Of a DNA stretch of 64,000 nucleotides, positions 16,459 to 24,452 are shown piece by piece. The DNA comes from Rhizobium sp. FKL33. GTDB taxonomy: Bacteria; Pseudomonadota; Alphaproteobacteria; Rhizobiales; Rhizobiaceae. Below the pieces are notes generated by a model. That model ran no database searches. It worked only from the letters and a program-made list of their open reading frames with translations, and was not told where the DNA came from. Made by a program: the position numbers and the translations under genes. Positions within the stretch are counted from its first letter, which is position 1. Each line of letters opens with the position of its first letter. The DNA is taken from contig NZ_STFX01000006.1 of the NCBI RefSeq assembly GCF_005222915.1, positions 186,001 to 250,000 on the forward strand, in the 5' to 3' direction.

Positions 16459-17322
16459 TCAATCGACGGCTCGGGGGAAGAGACCCCGGGGACGGAACAA
16501 CAGAACGAGCAGGAAGGCGATATGGCCTGACAGAATCTGCCATTCCGGATTGATCGCGGCGCCGAGCGTCTGCGCCACGCCGAGAATGACGCCGCCGGCA
16601 AGCGTTCCCCAGAGGGAGCCGAGCCCGCCGATGATCACCGCCTCGAAGGCGTAGATCAGCCGCGCCGGCCCGGAAGTCGGATCGAAATTGGCGCGCGTGC
16701 CCAAATAGAGTGCTGCGATGGTGACGATGACCATGGCGAGCCCGGTGGCGATGGCGAAGATCTGGTTCGGGCGAATGCCCATCAGCCCCGCCGTCACCAC
16801 ATCATCTGAGGTGGCGCGAAACGCACGGCCCAGCGCCGTCTTGTAGATCAGCTGGTTGAGGCCAACGATCACCAGGATCGCAGAGGCGAAGGTCAAGAGC
16901 GGCATGACGCCGGCGTTGATACCACCGAGCGAGATCGACGCCTGTTCGAGGGCGCTGGCTGAAATGCGCCGGCTGTCGGCGGTGAAGCTCTCCAGCAGAC
17001 CGTTCTGGATGACGATGGACAGGCCGAAGGTCACGAGCAGCGGCGGCAGGATATCCTTGCCGAGCGTGCGGTTAAGAAGATGAAATTGCAGGAGATAGCC
17101 AACGCCGAACATCAGCGGCGCGGCGACCAGCGCCGCCAGAAACGGGTTGAGCCCGAGCGTCGAGACGAGCACGAGGATCAGGAAGGCCGCCAGCACGATC
17201 AGATCGCCATGAGCGAGATTGACGAGCCGCATGATGCCGAAGACGAGCGAAAGACCTGCCGCAAACAGTGCGTAGAGCCCGCCAAGCAGAATGCCCTGAA
17301 GAATGGTGTCAAGCCAGTTCAT
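16459..17322 (-). CDS. livH: Branched-chain amino acid-type ABC transporter permease LivH
   Basis: 287 residues from MNWLDTILQGIL at 17322, with GGAGCGG upstream. The opening QGILLGGLYALFAAGLSLVFGIMRLVNLAHGD is diagnostic of LivH (only part quoted), and the C-terminus ends LLFRPRGLFPR. It overlaps the livF 3' end by 14 bp. It forms the membrane channel with LivM. Confidence 0.9.
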   Translation of the reverse strand: MNWLDTILQGILLGGLYALFAAGLSLVFGIMRLVNLAHGDLIVLAAFLILVLVSTLGLNPFLAALVAAPLMFGVGYLLQFHLLNRTLGKDILPPLLVTFGLSIVIQNGLLESFTADSRRISASALEQASISLGGINAGVMPLLTFASAILVIVGLNQLIYKTALGRAFRATSDDVVTAGLMGIRPNQIFAIATGLAMVIVTIAALYLGTRANFDPTSGPARLIYAFEAVIIGGLGSLWGTLAGGVILGVAQTLGAAINPEWQILSGHIAFLLVLLFRPRGLFPRAVD

Positions 17323-18028
17323 GGGTGTCCGCTCCGAAATAGGCCGCATGGATGTCGACGCGATCGAGCTCGCCCGGCCGCCCTTCGAGGGTCACCCTGC
17401 CCTCCATCATGCAATAGACGCGATCGGCGACTTTCAGCGCCTGGGCGATGTCTTGTTCCACAATGACGATGGCCGCTCCCGTCTCGCGGATGCGCGGAAA
17501 GGCGGCGTAGATGTCCTTGATCACCACCGGCGCCAGCCCGAGGCTGAGTTCGTCGCAGAGCAGCACTTCCGGATTGGACATCAGCGCCCGACCGATCGCC
17601 ACCATCTGCTGCTGCCCGCCCGACAGCGCCGTGGACGGATTGCGCCGTCTTTCCTTCAGAATCGGAAACAGTTGGTAGACGCTGTCCAGCGTCCAGGGAC
17701 CATCGACCTTGCGGCCATGCCGGCCCACAAGCAGGTTCTCCTCCACCGTCAGCGAGGGAAAGAGCCGCCGTCCCTCCGGCACCAGCGCAACGCCGCGCGC
17801 CATCACATCCGGCGCGGAAAGCGCGCCGATCGTTTCGCCGCGATGCAGGATCGCGCTCGGCTCATTGCGCAAAACGCCGGCGATCGAGCGCATCAATGTC
17901 GATTTTCCTGCGCCATTTGCGCCGATCACGGCGATGGTTTCGCCGGGATGCAGGACAAGATTGACGCCGAACAGGGCCTGGAAGTCGCCATAAAAAGCCG
18001 TGAGGTTGTTCGTCTCGATCAGGCTCAT
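17309..18028 (-). CDS. livF: Branched-chain amino acid-type ABC transporter ATPase LivF
   Basis: 239 residues, standard LivF length. It has Walker A GANGAGKST near 36-44, the signature LSGGQQQM and Walker B VLLCDE followed by LSLGLAP, typical of LivF. It ends 14 bp inside livH and starts 3 bp after the livG stop. It supplies ATP hydrolysis with LivG. Confidence 0.92.
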   Translation of the reverse strand: MSLIETNNLTAFYGDFQALFGVNLVLHPGETIAVIGANGAGKSTLMRSIAGVLRNEPSAILHRGETIGALSAPDVMARGVALVPEGRRLFPSLTVEENLLVGRHGRKVDGPWTLDSVYQLFPILKERRRNPSTALSGGQQQMVAIGRALMSNPEVLLCDELSLGLAPVVIKDIYAAFPRIRETGAAIVIVEQDIAQALKVADRVYCMMEGRVTLEGRPGELDRVDIHAAYFGADTHELA

Positions 18029-18031
18029 CGC

Positions 18032-18751
18032 TCAGACCTCCATGCCCAGATAGATCTCGCGCACCTCGCGCGAATTCATGATGGTTTGCGGTTCGCCATG
18101 CCCGATCACCCGGCCGAAATTGAGCACCAGAATCTTTTCGGCGACAGCGGTCAGCGCATGCAGCACATGTTCGATCCAGATGATCGTCATGCCCCGCTCA
18201 TGCACCCGCTTGATGGTGGCGACCAACTGCCGGCATTCGCCTTCGGTCAGGCCGCCGGCGATTTCATCGAGCAGCAGAAGCTTGGGCTGGGTGGCGAGCG
18301 CGCGCGCCAGTTCCAGCCGCTTACGCTCGAGAAGCGTCAGGCTGCCGGCCGGCTTGTTGGCCTTGCCGATCAGCCCGGTCTCGACCAGGATATCCGCGCA
18401 GAGATCGGAGACATCGGCCTCCCTCTTCTCACTGCCGAACGCGCCGGCGACCAGCAGGTTTTCATAGACCGTCAGCCGCTCGAACGGTTGCGGGATCTGA
18501 AAGGTGCGGCCCATGCCGGCAAAGCAGCGCTGCATCGGCGGCATGGTCGTCACATCCCGGCCGTCAAAGCGGATATTGCCCTTGGCGACGGAGAGATTGC
18601 CGGTGATCAGATTGAACAACGTCGACTTGCCGGCCCCGTTCGGCCCGATCACCCCCAGCGCCTCGCCGGGCTCGACGGCAAAACCGATATCCTCGGCGAC
18701 CACCAGGGCCCCGAAGGATTTGGAAACACCGTTGAGTTCAAGGATCGGCAT
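18032..18751 (-). CDS. livG: Branched-chain amino acid-type ABC transporter ATPase LivG
   Basis: 239 residues with Walker A GPNGAGKST and Walker B LLLLDE followed by IAGGLTEGE, characteristic of LivG. The usual LSGG signature is replaced by LTLLERKRLE, a variant seen in one LivG subgroup. It lies downstream of the binding-protein gene across a 229-bp gap filled by a palindromic repeat element. Confidence 0.92.
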   Translation of the reverse strand: MPILELNGVSKSFGALVVAEDIGFAVEPGEALGVIGPNGAGKSTLFNLITGNLSVAKGNIRFDGRDVTTMPPMQRCFAGMGRTFQIPQPFERLTVYENLLVAGAFGSEKREADVSDLCADILVETGLIGKANKPAGSLTLLERKRLELARALATQPKLLLLDEIAGGLTEGECRQLVATIKRVHERGMTIIWIEHVLHALTAVAEKILVLNFGRVIGHGEPQTIMNSREVREIYLGMEV

Positions 18752-18790
18752 GGTTGCGGTCTCGGTTAGAAATTTGGTGTGGGAGCTTTG

Positions 18791-18955
18791 GGGCTACCCC
18801 CCTCTGTCCTACCGGACATCTCCCCCTCAAGGGGGGAGATTGCAGAGAGGCGTGCTTATCGCCCAGCAACTGGCGTCGAGAGGGAGGGAAGCAGGCGCCG
18901 CCAGCCAATCTCCCCCCTTGAGGGGGAGATGGTCGGCAGACCAGAGGGGGGTGCT
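18791..18955. repeat. Large intergenic palindromic repeat (rhizobial RIME/RPE-like)
   Basis: Two arms of about 49 bp (18794-18842 and 18905-18953) are inverted copies, perfect over the inner ~25 bp. Each arm also holds a small hairpin of CCCCCTC / GAGGGGG type. Architecture and the C-run/G-run sequence resemble palindromic elements scattered between genes in Rhizobiales genomes. It sits between the binding-protein gene and livG, where it could also act as a stabilising stem-loop. No other full copy is visible in the window. Confidence 0.75.
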
Positions 18956-18980
18956 GCATCCGCGGAGACCCCACCCATCA

Positions 18981-20276
18981 TCACCCCAGCGCTTCCATCT
19001 TGCCGCCGAGCGGCACGTTCGGCGCCAGCCCGTTTTCGACCACGACCAGATCATAGCCGCCGCCGGATTTCAGTCGCCATTGACCACCGACGAGCGGGGT
19101 CTTGGCGACATTCTTCTGGGCGAAAGGCGGCAGCTTGTCGTTGTTCCAGGCGATCGGACCGACGAGCGTATTTAGCTTGGTCTCGCCGATGGCTTTGGCG
19201 ACGGACGCGCCGTCGCCGATATCCTCGGCGCGGCCCATGACATCGACGGCGAGTTCGAACAGCGCATGGGCAAAGCCGATCGGCTGGGTCCAGGGACCGC
19301 CGGTCGCTTCCCGGAAGGCGTCGGCGACTTCCTGGGCGGTCTGGCCGGTCAGCGACGATTTGAACGGATGCGACGGCGTCCACCACACTTCGGTGGACAG
19401 GTTGTGCCCCCCGTCGCCGAGCGTGTCGACGGTCTGCGGGAACAGCAGCGCCTTGCCGATCGAGGCGATCTTCGGCTTCAGTCCCTGCTGCTTGGCCTGA
19501 TTCCAGAAGGTCGTGAGATCGGGCGGGATCATCACGCCGGTGAGGATCTCGGTCTCCGCCTGCTTGAAGGCGTTGATCTGGGCCGAGAAATCGTCGGTCA
19601 GGTTCTGATAACGGCCGGTGTCGGTCAACGAATAGCCGAGCTTTTCGAGCACCGGCGGGAAGCCGACGACCTTGTCGCCCCAGGCATTGCCGTCGCCATC
19701 GTTCGGGAAGAGACCACCGACCTTCTTGTTGGTCTCGATCTGGCTCCACATGCCGGTGAACACGGCGATGATGTCTTCGAGCCCCCAGAAGAAGTGATAG
19801 GCGTAGTTGAACGGCTTCCAGCTCGCGGGATCACCGGGATTGCCCTGCTGGCCGATGAACCAGGGCTGCCAGGGGGCAACCGTCGAAATGCAGGGCATTT
19901 CCTCGGCTTCGCAAGTGGTCGAGACGGGATTGGTCGTCTCCGGCGTCGAGGAGACCAGAACCAGATTGACTTCGTCGTCGACGATCAGTTCCTTGGCCAC
20001 CTCCGCCGCCCTGTTGGGGTTGGACTGGCTGTCCTTGACGACGACCTCGTAGTCGAGACCGAGTTGTTTGGCGATTTCGAGGAAATTGGTGACCACGAAT
20101 GTGTCGGCTTCACCGAAAGCCGCCAGCGGCCCGGTCTGCGGGCTGACATAGCCGAGCTTCACCTTGGCTGTCTGTGCGATGGCCGGCGCGGCCAGGCCCG
20201 ATGCTGCCAGAACGGCGCCGCCGGCTGCCGTCGTTTTCAGGAACTTGCGTCTCGTGAACATGCTTCCTCCCATCAT
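18981..20276 (-). CDS. ABC transporter substrate-binding protein (LivK-like, Tat signal)
   Basis: 431 residues from the first of two ATGs at 20276, preceded by GGGAGGAG; a third ATG at 20261 has its own GGGAGGA. The N-terminus TRRKFLK followed by a hydrophobic stretch and AAPAIAQ-TAK is a twin-arginine signal peptide. The mature protein is a type I periplasmic binding fold (VKLGYVSPQTGPLAAFGEAD). It is longer than classical LivK, as in aromatic-compound binding proteins. Lying between maleylacetate reductase and livG, it probably captures the phenolic or aromatic substrate of the operon. The ligand is inferred. Confidence 0.9.
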   Translation of the reverse strand: MMGGSMFTRRKFLKTTAAGGAVLAASGLAAPAIAQTAKVKLGYVSPQTGPLAAFGEADTFVVTNFLEIAKQLGLDYEVVVKDSQSNPNRAAEVAKELIVDDEVNLVLVSSTPETTNPVSTTCEAEEMPCISTVAPWQPWFIGQQGNPGDPASWKPFNYAYHFFWGLEDIIAVFTGMWSQIETNKKVGGLFPNDGDGNAWGDKVVGFPPVLEKLGYSLTDTGRYQNLTDDFSAQINAFKQAETEILTGVMIPPDLTTFWNQAKQQGLKPKIASIGKALLFPQTVDTLGDGGHNLSTEVWWTPSHPFKSSLTGQTAQEVADAFREATGGPWTQPIGFAHALFELAVDVMGRAEDIGDGASVAKAIGETKLNTLVGPIAWNNDKLPPFAQKNVAKTPLVGGQWRLKSGGGYDLVVVENGLAPNVPLGGKMEALG

Positions 20277-20321
20277 CGTCTCTCCTCCCAAAGAGCGCGC
20301 CTCGCGCGTCAGATGTCTCGA

Positions 20322-21377
20322 TCAGTCGGGCCTCACGCCCTCCCAGGCCTGCTGCAGCAGCGTCCGGATCGATGCCTGATCGATCGGGCGCGGATTCCAG
20401 TATGGATTTTCAGTGGCGATCGCAGCCGCGCGGTCGAGGTCGGCCTCGGTCAGGCCAAAATCCCGAAGCGACAGCGGCGCGCCAATCGCTTTCGCAAAGT
20501 CCCAGAGACCGCCGCCGATCGAGCCGCCAAAAATCTGCGCAGCCGGAACAAGCTCTTCGCGCGCAGCCTCGGCGTTGAAAGCGGCGGTATGTGGCAGCAT
20601 CACCGCATGCGTCTCGGCATGCGGCGTATCGAAGGAGCCGCCCAGCGTGTGGCAGATCTTGTGATGCAGCGCCATGCCAACCGCGCCGAGCACCGTGCCG
20701 CAGAGCCAGGCGCCGTAGAGCGCGTCGGCGCGGGCCTGCCCGTCATGCGGGCTTTTAACGAGCGTCGGCAGGCTCTCTGCAAAGGCTCTGAGACCTTCGA
20801 CGGCCATCAGCGTCGAAACGGGATTTCGATCCTGCGCATAGAGCCCTTCCACCGCATGCGCCATGGCGTTGAGACCGCTGGTCACGCTCATCGCCACGGG
20901 CAGTCCGAGCGTCAGGTCTGGATCGTAGATCACCACTTCCGGCAGGATACGGTCATGCCGCACCGTCGTCTTGCGGCCGGCTTCTGTCTGGCCCAAAATG
21001 GGCGTGACTTCCGATCCGGCGTATGTGGTGGGAATGACGATCTGCGGCAGATCGGTGCGATAAGCGATCGCCTTGCCAAGGCCGGTCGTGGAGCCGCCGC
21101 CGAGCGAGACGACGCAATCCGCACGACTCTCCGAGACCACATGGAGGGCCGCCTCGGTCACCTCGACCGGCGTATGCATCACGGCTCCTGCAAAGACGCC
21201 GACCGACAATGCGCCGAGCCGAACAGCAAGCGCCTCGGCGTCCGCCTTCTGATGCGGAGTGGCGAGCACGAGCGCGCGCTTGCAAGCCAACGCTTCGATT
21301 TCTTTCGCTGCATCGGCGCTTCGGCCGGAGCCGAAGACGATGCGGGCGGGACTGCCGCGATAGCTGAAATTCTTCAT
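20322..21377 (-). CDS. Maleylacetate reductase
   Basis: 351 residues of the iron-containing alcohol dehydrogenase superfamily. The NAD-binding SLGGGSTTGLGKAIA motif and PTTYAGSEVTPILGQT are the patterns seen in maleylacetate reductases (TfdF/MacA type). The metal-site region AMAHAVEGLYA and HHKICHTLGGSFDTPHAETHA is present. It reduces maleylacetate to 3-oxoadipate, joining the ring-cleavage product to the beta-ketoadipate route. It overlaps the dioxygenase gene upstream by 4 bp, so the two are translationally coupled. Confidence 0.92.
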   Translation of the reverse strand: MKNFSYRGSPARIVFGSGRSADAAKEIEALACKRALVLATPHQKADAEALAVRLGALSVGVFAGAVMHTPVEVTEAALHVVSESRADCVVSLGGGSTTGLGKAIAYRTDLPQIVIPTTYAGSEVTPILGQTEAGRKTTVRHDRILPEVVIYDPDLTLGLPVAMSVTSGLNAMAHAVEGLYAQDRNPVSTLMAVEGLRAFAESLPTLVKSPHDGQARADALYGAWLCGTVLGAVGMALHHKICHTLGGSFDTPHAETHAVMLPHTAAFNAEAAREELVPAAQIFGGSIGGGLWDFAKAIGAPLSLRDFGLTEADLDRAAAIATENPYWNPRPIDQASIRTLLQQAWEGVRPD

Positions 21378-22246
21378 TTGCCCCTCCCCGGCCGCGCCCT
21401 GATCATGACGAATTTGACTGTGACCCGCGATGCCGGGCGTCCGTCGATTTCTGCGGGCTCGAAGGATCGCACGAGTTCGGGCCGGACGCCGAACAGCGCG
21501 TCTTCTCCCAGCCGGGGATCCCCGGCGTCATAGATATGCGTGGTGATGGTCTCGAAGCCGGGCGCGCGGACCAGGAAGTGCAGATGCGCCGGCCGCCGCA
21601 GCGGATAGCCTGCCTGGCTGAGCAGGCGGCCCACGGGCCCGTCATCCGGCACGCCATAGCCGGCCGGCCGCACCGTGCGATAGTGAAAAGCGCCCGTCTC
21701 ATCGACGCGGAACAGGCCGCGCAGATTGAATTCCGGCTGCAGGTCGGGTTGCTGGTTTTCGTAATAGCCTTCGGCATTGGCTTGCCAAGTGATTATCTCG
21801 GCGCCGGGCACGGGCTTGCCGTCGAGATCCTCCACCCGCCCTTCCACCAGAAGGGGTTCGCCGACGCCATCGAGGGAAATCGAAGCGCCGGGGCGACGCT
21901 CCGGTGTGTCGGCGCGGAAGAAAGGCCCCCGGATCGTGTTCGGTGTCGCGCCCTTGGGGCGACGCGTATTGATCTCCTCGACGAGAGCGGACGCGCCGAT
22001 GAGATCGGAGAGCAGCACCCATTCCTGGCGGCGCTCGTCGGAGGCATGACCGACATCCGTGAGAAATTCGATCACCTTGCGCCACTGGTCCTGCGATGGG
22101 CGGAATTCCTTGATGAGCGCATGGACATGCGAAACGACCGCGGCGAGCAGCCGGGCCGAGCCGTCATCGGGCACGGCAAAACGGCTGGCGAAAACTTCGG
22201 CCGAGGTGGTCTCGTTGAAGGCGATGAGTTCGGCGGCCCGCGACAT
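21374..22246 (-). CDS. Intradiol ring-cleavage dioxygenase (hydroxyquinol 1,2-dioxygenase), copy 2
   Basis: 290 residues with Fe(III) ligands Tyr162, Tyr197, His221 and His223 in the same positions as the other copy, yet clearly diverged in the N-terminal and C-terminal thirds. It is the first gene of the operon, 4-bp overlapped with maleylacetate reductase, so it is the most likely hydroxyquinol 1,2-dioxygenase of the pathway. It is divergent from the LysR regulator gene. Confidence 0.92.
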   Translation of the reverse strand: MSRAAELIAFNETTSAEVFASRFAVPDDGSARLLAAVVSHVHALIKEFRPSQDQWRKVIEFLTDVGHASDERRQEWVLLSDLIGASALVEEINTRRPKGATPNTIRGPFFRADTPERRPGASISLDGVGEPLLVEGRVEDLDGKPVPGAEIITWQANAEGYYENQQPDLQPEFNLRGLFRVDETGAFHYRTVRPAGYGVPDDGPVGRLLSQAGYPLRRPAHLHFLVRAPGFETITTHIYDAGDPRLGEDALFGVRPELVRSFEPAEIDGRPASRVTVKFVMIRARPGRGK

Positions 22247-22331
22247 GCATCTCCTCCCAAATCCGCATTGCTGGTCGAGGAGAAGCTAGCAGGCCTGAAA
22301 TGGAAGATTGATGATTTGTTTCCGCGTCAAT

Positions 22332-22346
22332 ATAACAATTCGTTAT
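22332..22346. promoter_or_regulatory. LysR-type box overlapping the regulator's start codon
   Basis: ATAAC-N5-GTTAT gives the T-N11-A dyad typical of LysR-type regulators. It overlaps the ATG of the lysR gene (22345), so the regulator probably represses itself from here while activating the divergent aromatic operon. Confidence 0.6.
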
Positions 22347-23295
22347 GAAGTTCGATGAAAGGCACCTGATACAGCTGGCCGCCGTGGTCAAGACGGGCGG
22401 CGTCACCGAGGGCGCGGCGCTGCTGGGGCTTGCGCAGCCGGCGGTGTCGCGCACGCTGTCGATGCTGGAAAAGCGGATCGGCGAGCCGCTATTCATCCGC
22501 GGACGGCGACCGCTGCAGCCGACGCCGCTCGGCCTCGCGCTCGCCGAACACGGGCTGGTGATGCTCGCCGCCTCGCGCAAGGCGTCCGATCTGATGGAAA
22601 GCTTCCGGGTGGGCAAGAGCGGCGTCGTCAGGATCGGCGGCACGCCGTTTTTCATGGACTCGCTGATCGCCGGCATGTGCGCGGAATTCCAGGCAACCCA
22701 TCCCGAAGTGCGCATCGACCAGTCCTACGGCTATTTCCCCGATCTCCGCGCCGCTCTGAAAGCCGACCAGATCGACCTCGCCATCTGCCCGATCGACATT
22801 CTCGACGAGGGATCGGGGCTGGCTTTCCAGCAGATCCTGCCGGGCCGCAACGTCATCGCCTGCCGGGTGACGCATCCGCTTCTCCTGAAGCGTCGCCTGC
22901 AGCCGGCGCATCTCCTCGACTATCCCTGGGTCGCGCCGCCGCCGGGCAGCCCGCTGCTCGCCGATCTCCGCGCGCTGCTGCTATCATTCGGCGCCACCGA
23001 AATCCGTATCCGCTATTCCGGCGGCTCGCTCGCCAGCGTCGTCAATTATCTGAAGGCGGCGGACGCGCTGACGGTGATGCCGCATAGCGTGGTCTTCGCG
23101 CAACGCAAGGAGAAGACCATCACGGCGCTGCCGATCAGCATTCCGCATCCGGAACGCGCGCTCGCGATCCTTCGCCGCGTCGACGCGCTCCGCTCCCCCG
23201 CCGTCGAACAGTTCTCGACCTTCATCCAGGCAAGTTTCGACAGCCTGAAACACCTGATCAAGCGACACGAAGAGGCGGTGGTCTGGGGGAACTGA
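22345..23295 (+). CDS. LysR family transcriptional regulator
   Basis: 316 residues. The N-terminal winged helix (about 1-62, with GAALLGLAQPAVSRTLSMLEKRIGEPLF region) is followed by a periplasmic-binding-like effector domain (about 90-300). No ribosome-binding site precedes the ATG and the upstream bases form the LysR dyad, so translation may be weak or near leaderless. It is divergent from the hydroxyquinol operon and most likely activates it in response to a pathway intermediate. Confidence 0.9.
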   Translation: MKFDERHLIQLAAVVKTGGVTEGAALLGLAQPAVSRTLSMLEKRIGEPLFIRGRRPLQPTPLGLALAEHGLVMLAASRKASDLMESFRVGKSGVVRIGGTPFFMDSLIAGMCAEFQATHPEVRIDQSYGYFPDLRAALKADQIDLAICPIDILDEGSGLAFQQILPGRNVIACRVTHPLLLKRRLQPAHLLDYPWVAPPPGSPLLADLRALLLSFGATEIRIRYSGGSLASVVNYLKAADALTVMPHSVVFAQRKEKTITALPISIPHPERALAILRRVDALRSPAVEQFSTFIQASFDSLKHLIKRHEEAVVWGN

Positions 23296-23470
23296 GTTCG
23301 TTGGATCGACGCGAACGAACGGGAAGCTCAACCGCGTCCTTGATGGCCGCCTGCCAAGTCTTCGCGCCTAATGTGTTGCGACGCCGTCCTGTCGTGAAAC
23401 CGGGGCTTGACCACCGCTCCGGAATATCTTTGTGGGGAGCCAATCACCGCCACGCCAATTTAGTGGGCAT

Positions 23471-23488
23471 TTGGCGTAAAAATTGCTT
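23471..23488 (+). promoter_or_regulatory. Candidate sigma-54 promoter upstream of nasT
   Basis: TTGGCGTAAAAATTGCTT has GG (23473-23474) and GC (23485-23486) exactly ten bases apart, the sigma-54 -24/-12 spacing, with the TTGC box intact; TGGCGT departs from TGGCAC. Nitrogen (NtrC) control of nasTS would be expected. The start would fall near 23498. Confidence 0.5.
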
Positions 23489-23501
23489 GCTCGTGAGCCA
23501 G

Positions 23502-23822
23502 ATGGTTCAGGAGATCTCTTTGTTTGCCTATCCGCCTATCCTCAGCATCGTCATCGGATTGTGCTGGACCGACTTCGTTGCGATGTTCTCGGCGCATACA
23601 GGCGCTTCGCGCGGACGATTGATCCGGATGACGATTGCCTCCAGTCTGCTGCTGACCTCACTGGCGTTGGTGTTTTCCGAGGCAGATTCAGCGTTGAGCC
23701 TGGCGCTTTTGCTGGCAATTGCGGCCGCCGCCCTCCTGGCGAGCCGCAGTCTGAGTTCGAATTCGGCGTTGAGCGTCGCGGGTGTCGGCTTCGCGCTCTA
23801 TTTCTGCGGTGCAACGCCTTGA
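23502..23822 (+). CDS. Possible small four-helix membrane protein upstream of nasT
   Basis: 106 residues from the ATG at 23502. Four hydrophobic segments are visible: about 12-30 (ILSIVIGLCWTDFVAMF), 45-61 (MTIASSLLLTSLALVFS), 65-83 and 91-103. Its TGA stop overlaps the TTG start of nasT (TTGA), a coupling arrangement. Against it, no ribosome-binding site is seen, and the predicted sigma-54 start point lies only four bases upstream; ATG at 23583 is an alternative start. I do not recognise the family. Composition and coupling make it plausible but unproven. Confidence 0.45.
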   Translation: MVQEISLFAYPPILSIVIGLCWTDFVAMFSAHTGASRGRLIRMTIASSLLLTSLALVFSEADSALSLALLLAIAAAALLASRSLSSNSALSVAGVGFALYFCGATP

Positions 23823-24418
23823 ATGAACCGAAAAACACCGCCGACCTCACCATTCTCGTGATCGACGAGAACGCAATCCGCGCGTCGATCATCGAGGAAG
23901 GGCTGAACGAGGCGGGCCACCTCAATGTGAAGGTGATCCACGAGATGCGAGGGGTGGCGCGGCTGATCGAGACGCTCGATCCCGATGTCATCATCATCGA
24001 CATCGAAAACCCGAACCGCGACATGATGGAGCATATGTTCCAGCTCAGCCGGACAGTCTCGCGCCCGATCGCCATGTTCGTCGACCGGTCCGACACGGCT
24101 GCGATCGAGGCTGCGGTCGATGCGGGCGTATCCGCCTATGTGGTCGACGGCCTGAAGAAGGAGCGCATCAAGCCGATCCTCGACATGGCCGTCAGCCGTT
24201 TCAACGCCTTCAGCCGGCTGCAGCGGGAACTCACAGAAGCGCGCAATGCGCTGGAGGAGCGCAAGGTTATCGAACGCGCCAAAGGCATACTGATGAAGAT
24301 GCGCGGACTGAGCGAAGAACAGGCTTTCGCGCTGTTGAGACAGACCGCCATGAACGAAAAGAAAAAACTGGCGGACATCGCCCAGAGCGTCGTCACGGCA
24401 GCGGGACTGCTGCTGTGA
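23819..24418 (+). CDS. nasT: Nitrate response antiterminator NasT (ANTAR protein)
   Basis: 199 residues from a TTG at 23819, the only start-type codon near the family's conserved N-terminus; no ATG or GTG is available in frame. Residues about 10-125 form a receiver-like domain (ILVIDENAIRASII, VIIIDIENPNRD), and 135-195 the ANTAR RNA-binding domain (ERKVIERAKGILMKMRGLSEEQAF). NasT promotes read-through of a leader terminator and is held by nitrate-free NasS. The target leader is probably at 25899-26076, ahead of nrtA. The gene is followed 34 bp later by nasS. Confidence 0.9.
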   Translation: MNEPKNTADLTILVIDENAIRASIIEEGLNEAGHLNVKVIHEMRGVARLIETLDPDVIIIDIENPNRDMMEHMFQLSRTVSRPIAMFVDRSDTAAIEAAVDAGVSAYVVDGLKKERIKPILDMAVSRFNAFSRLQRELTEARNALEERKVIERAKGILMKMRGLSEEQAFALLRQTAMNEKKKLADIAQSVVTAAGLLL

Positions 24419-24452
24419 TGGGAGCGCCGGACGACACAGGCTGGGGAGAACC

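Noticed and set aside
19266-21533. A 755-codon plus-strand open frame.
   Set aside because: Antisense to the Tat-signal binding protein and maleylacetate reductase; no conserved features.
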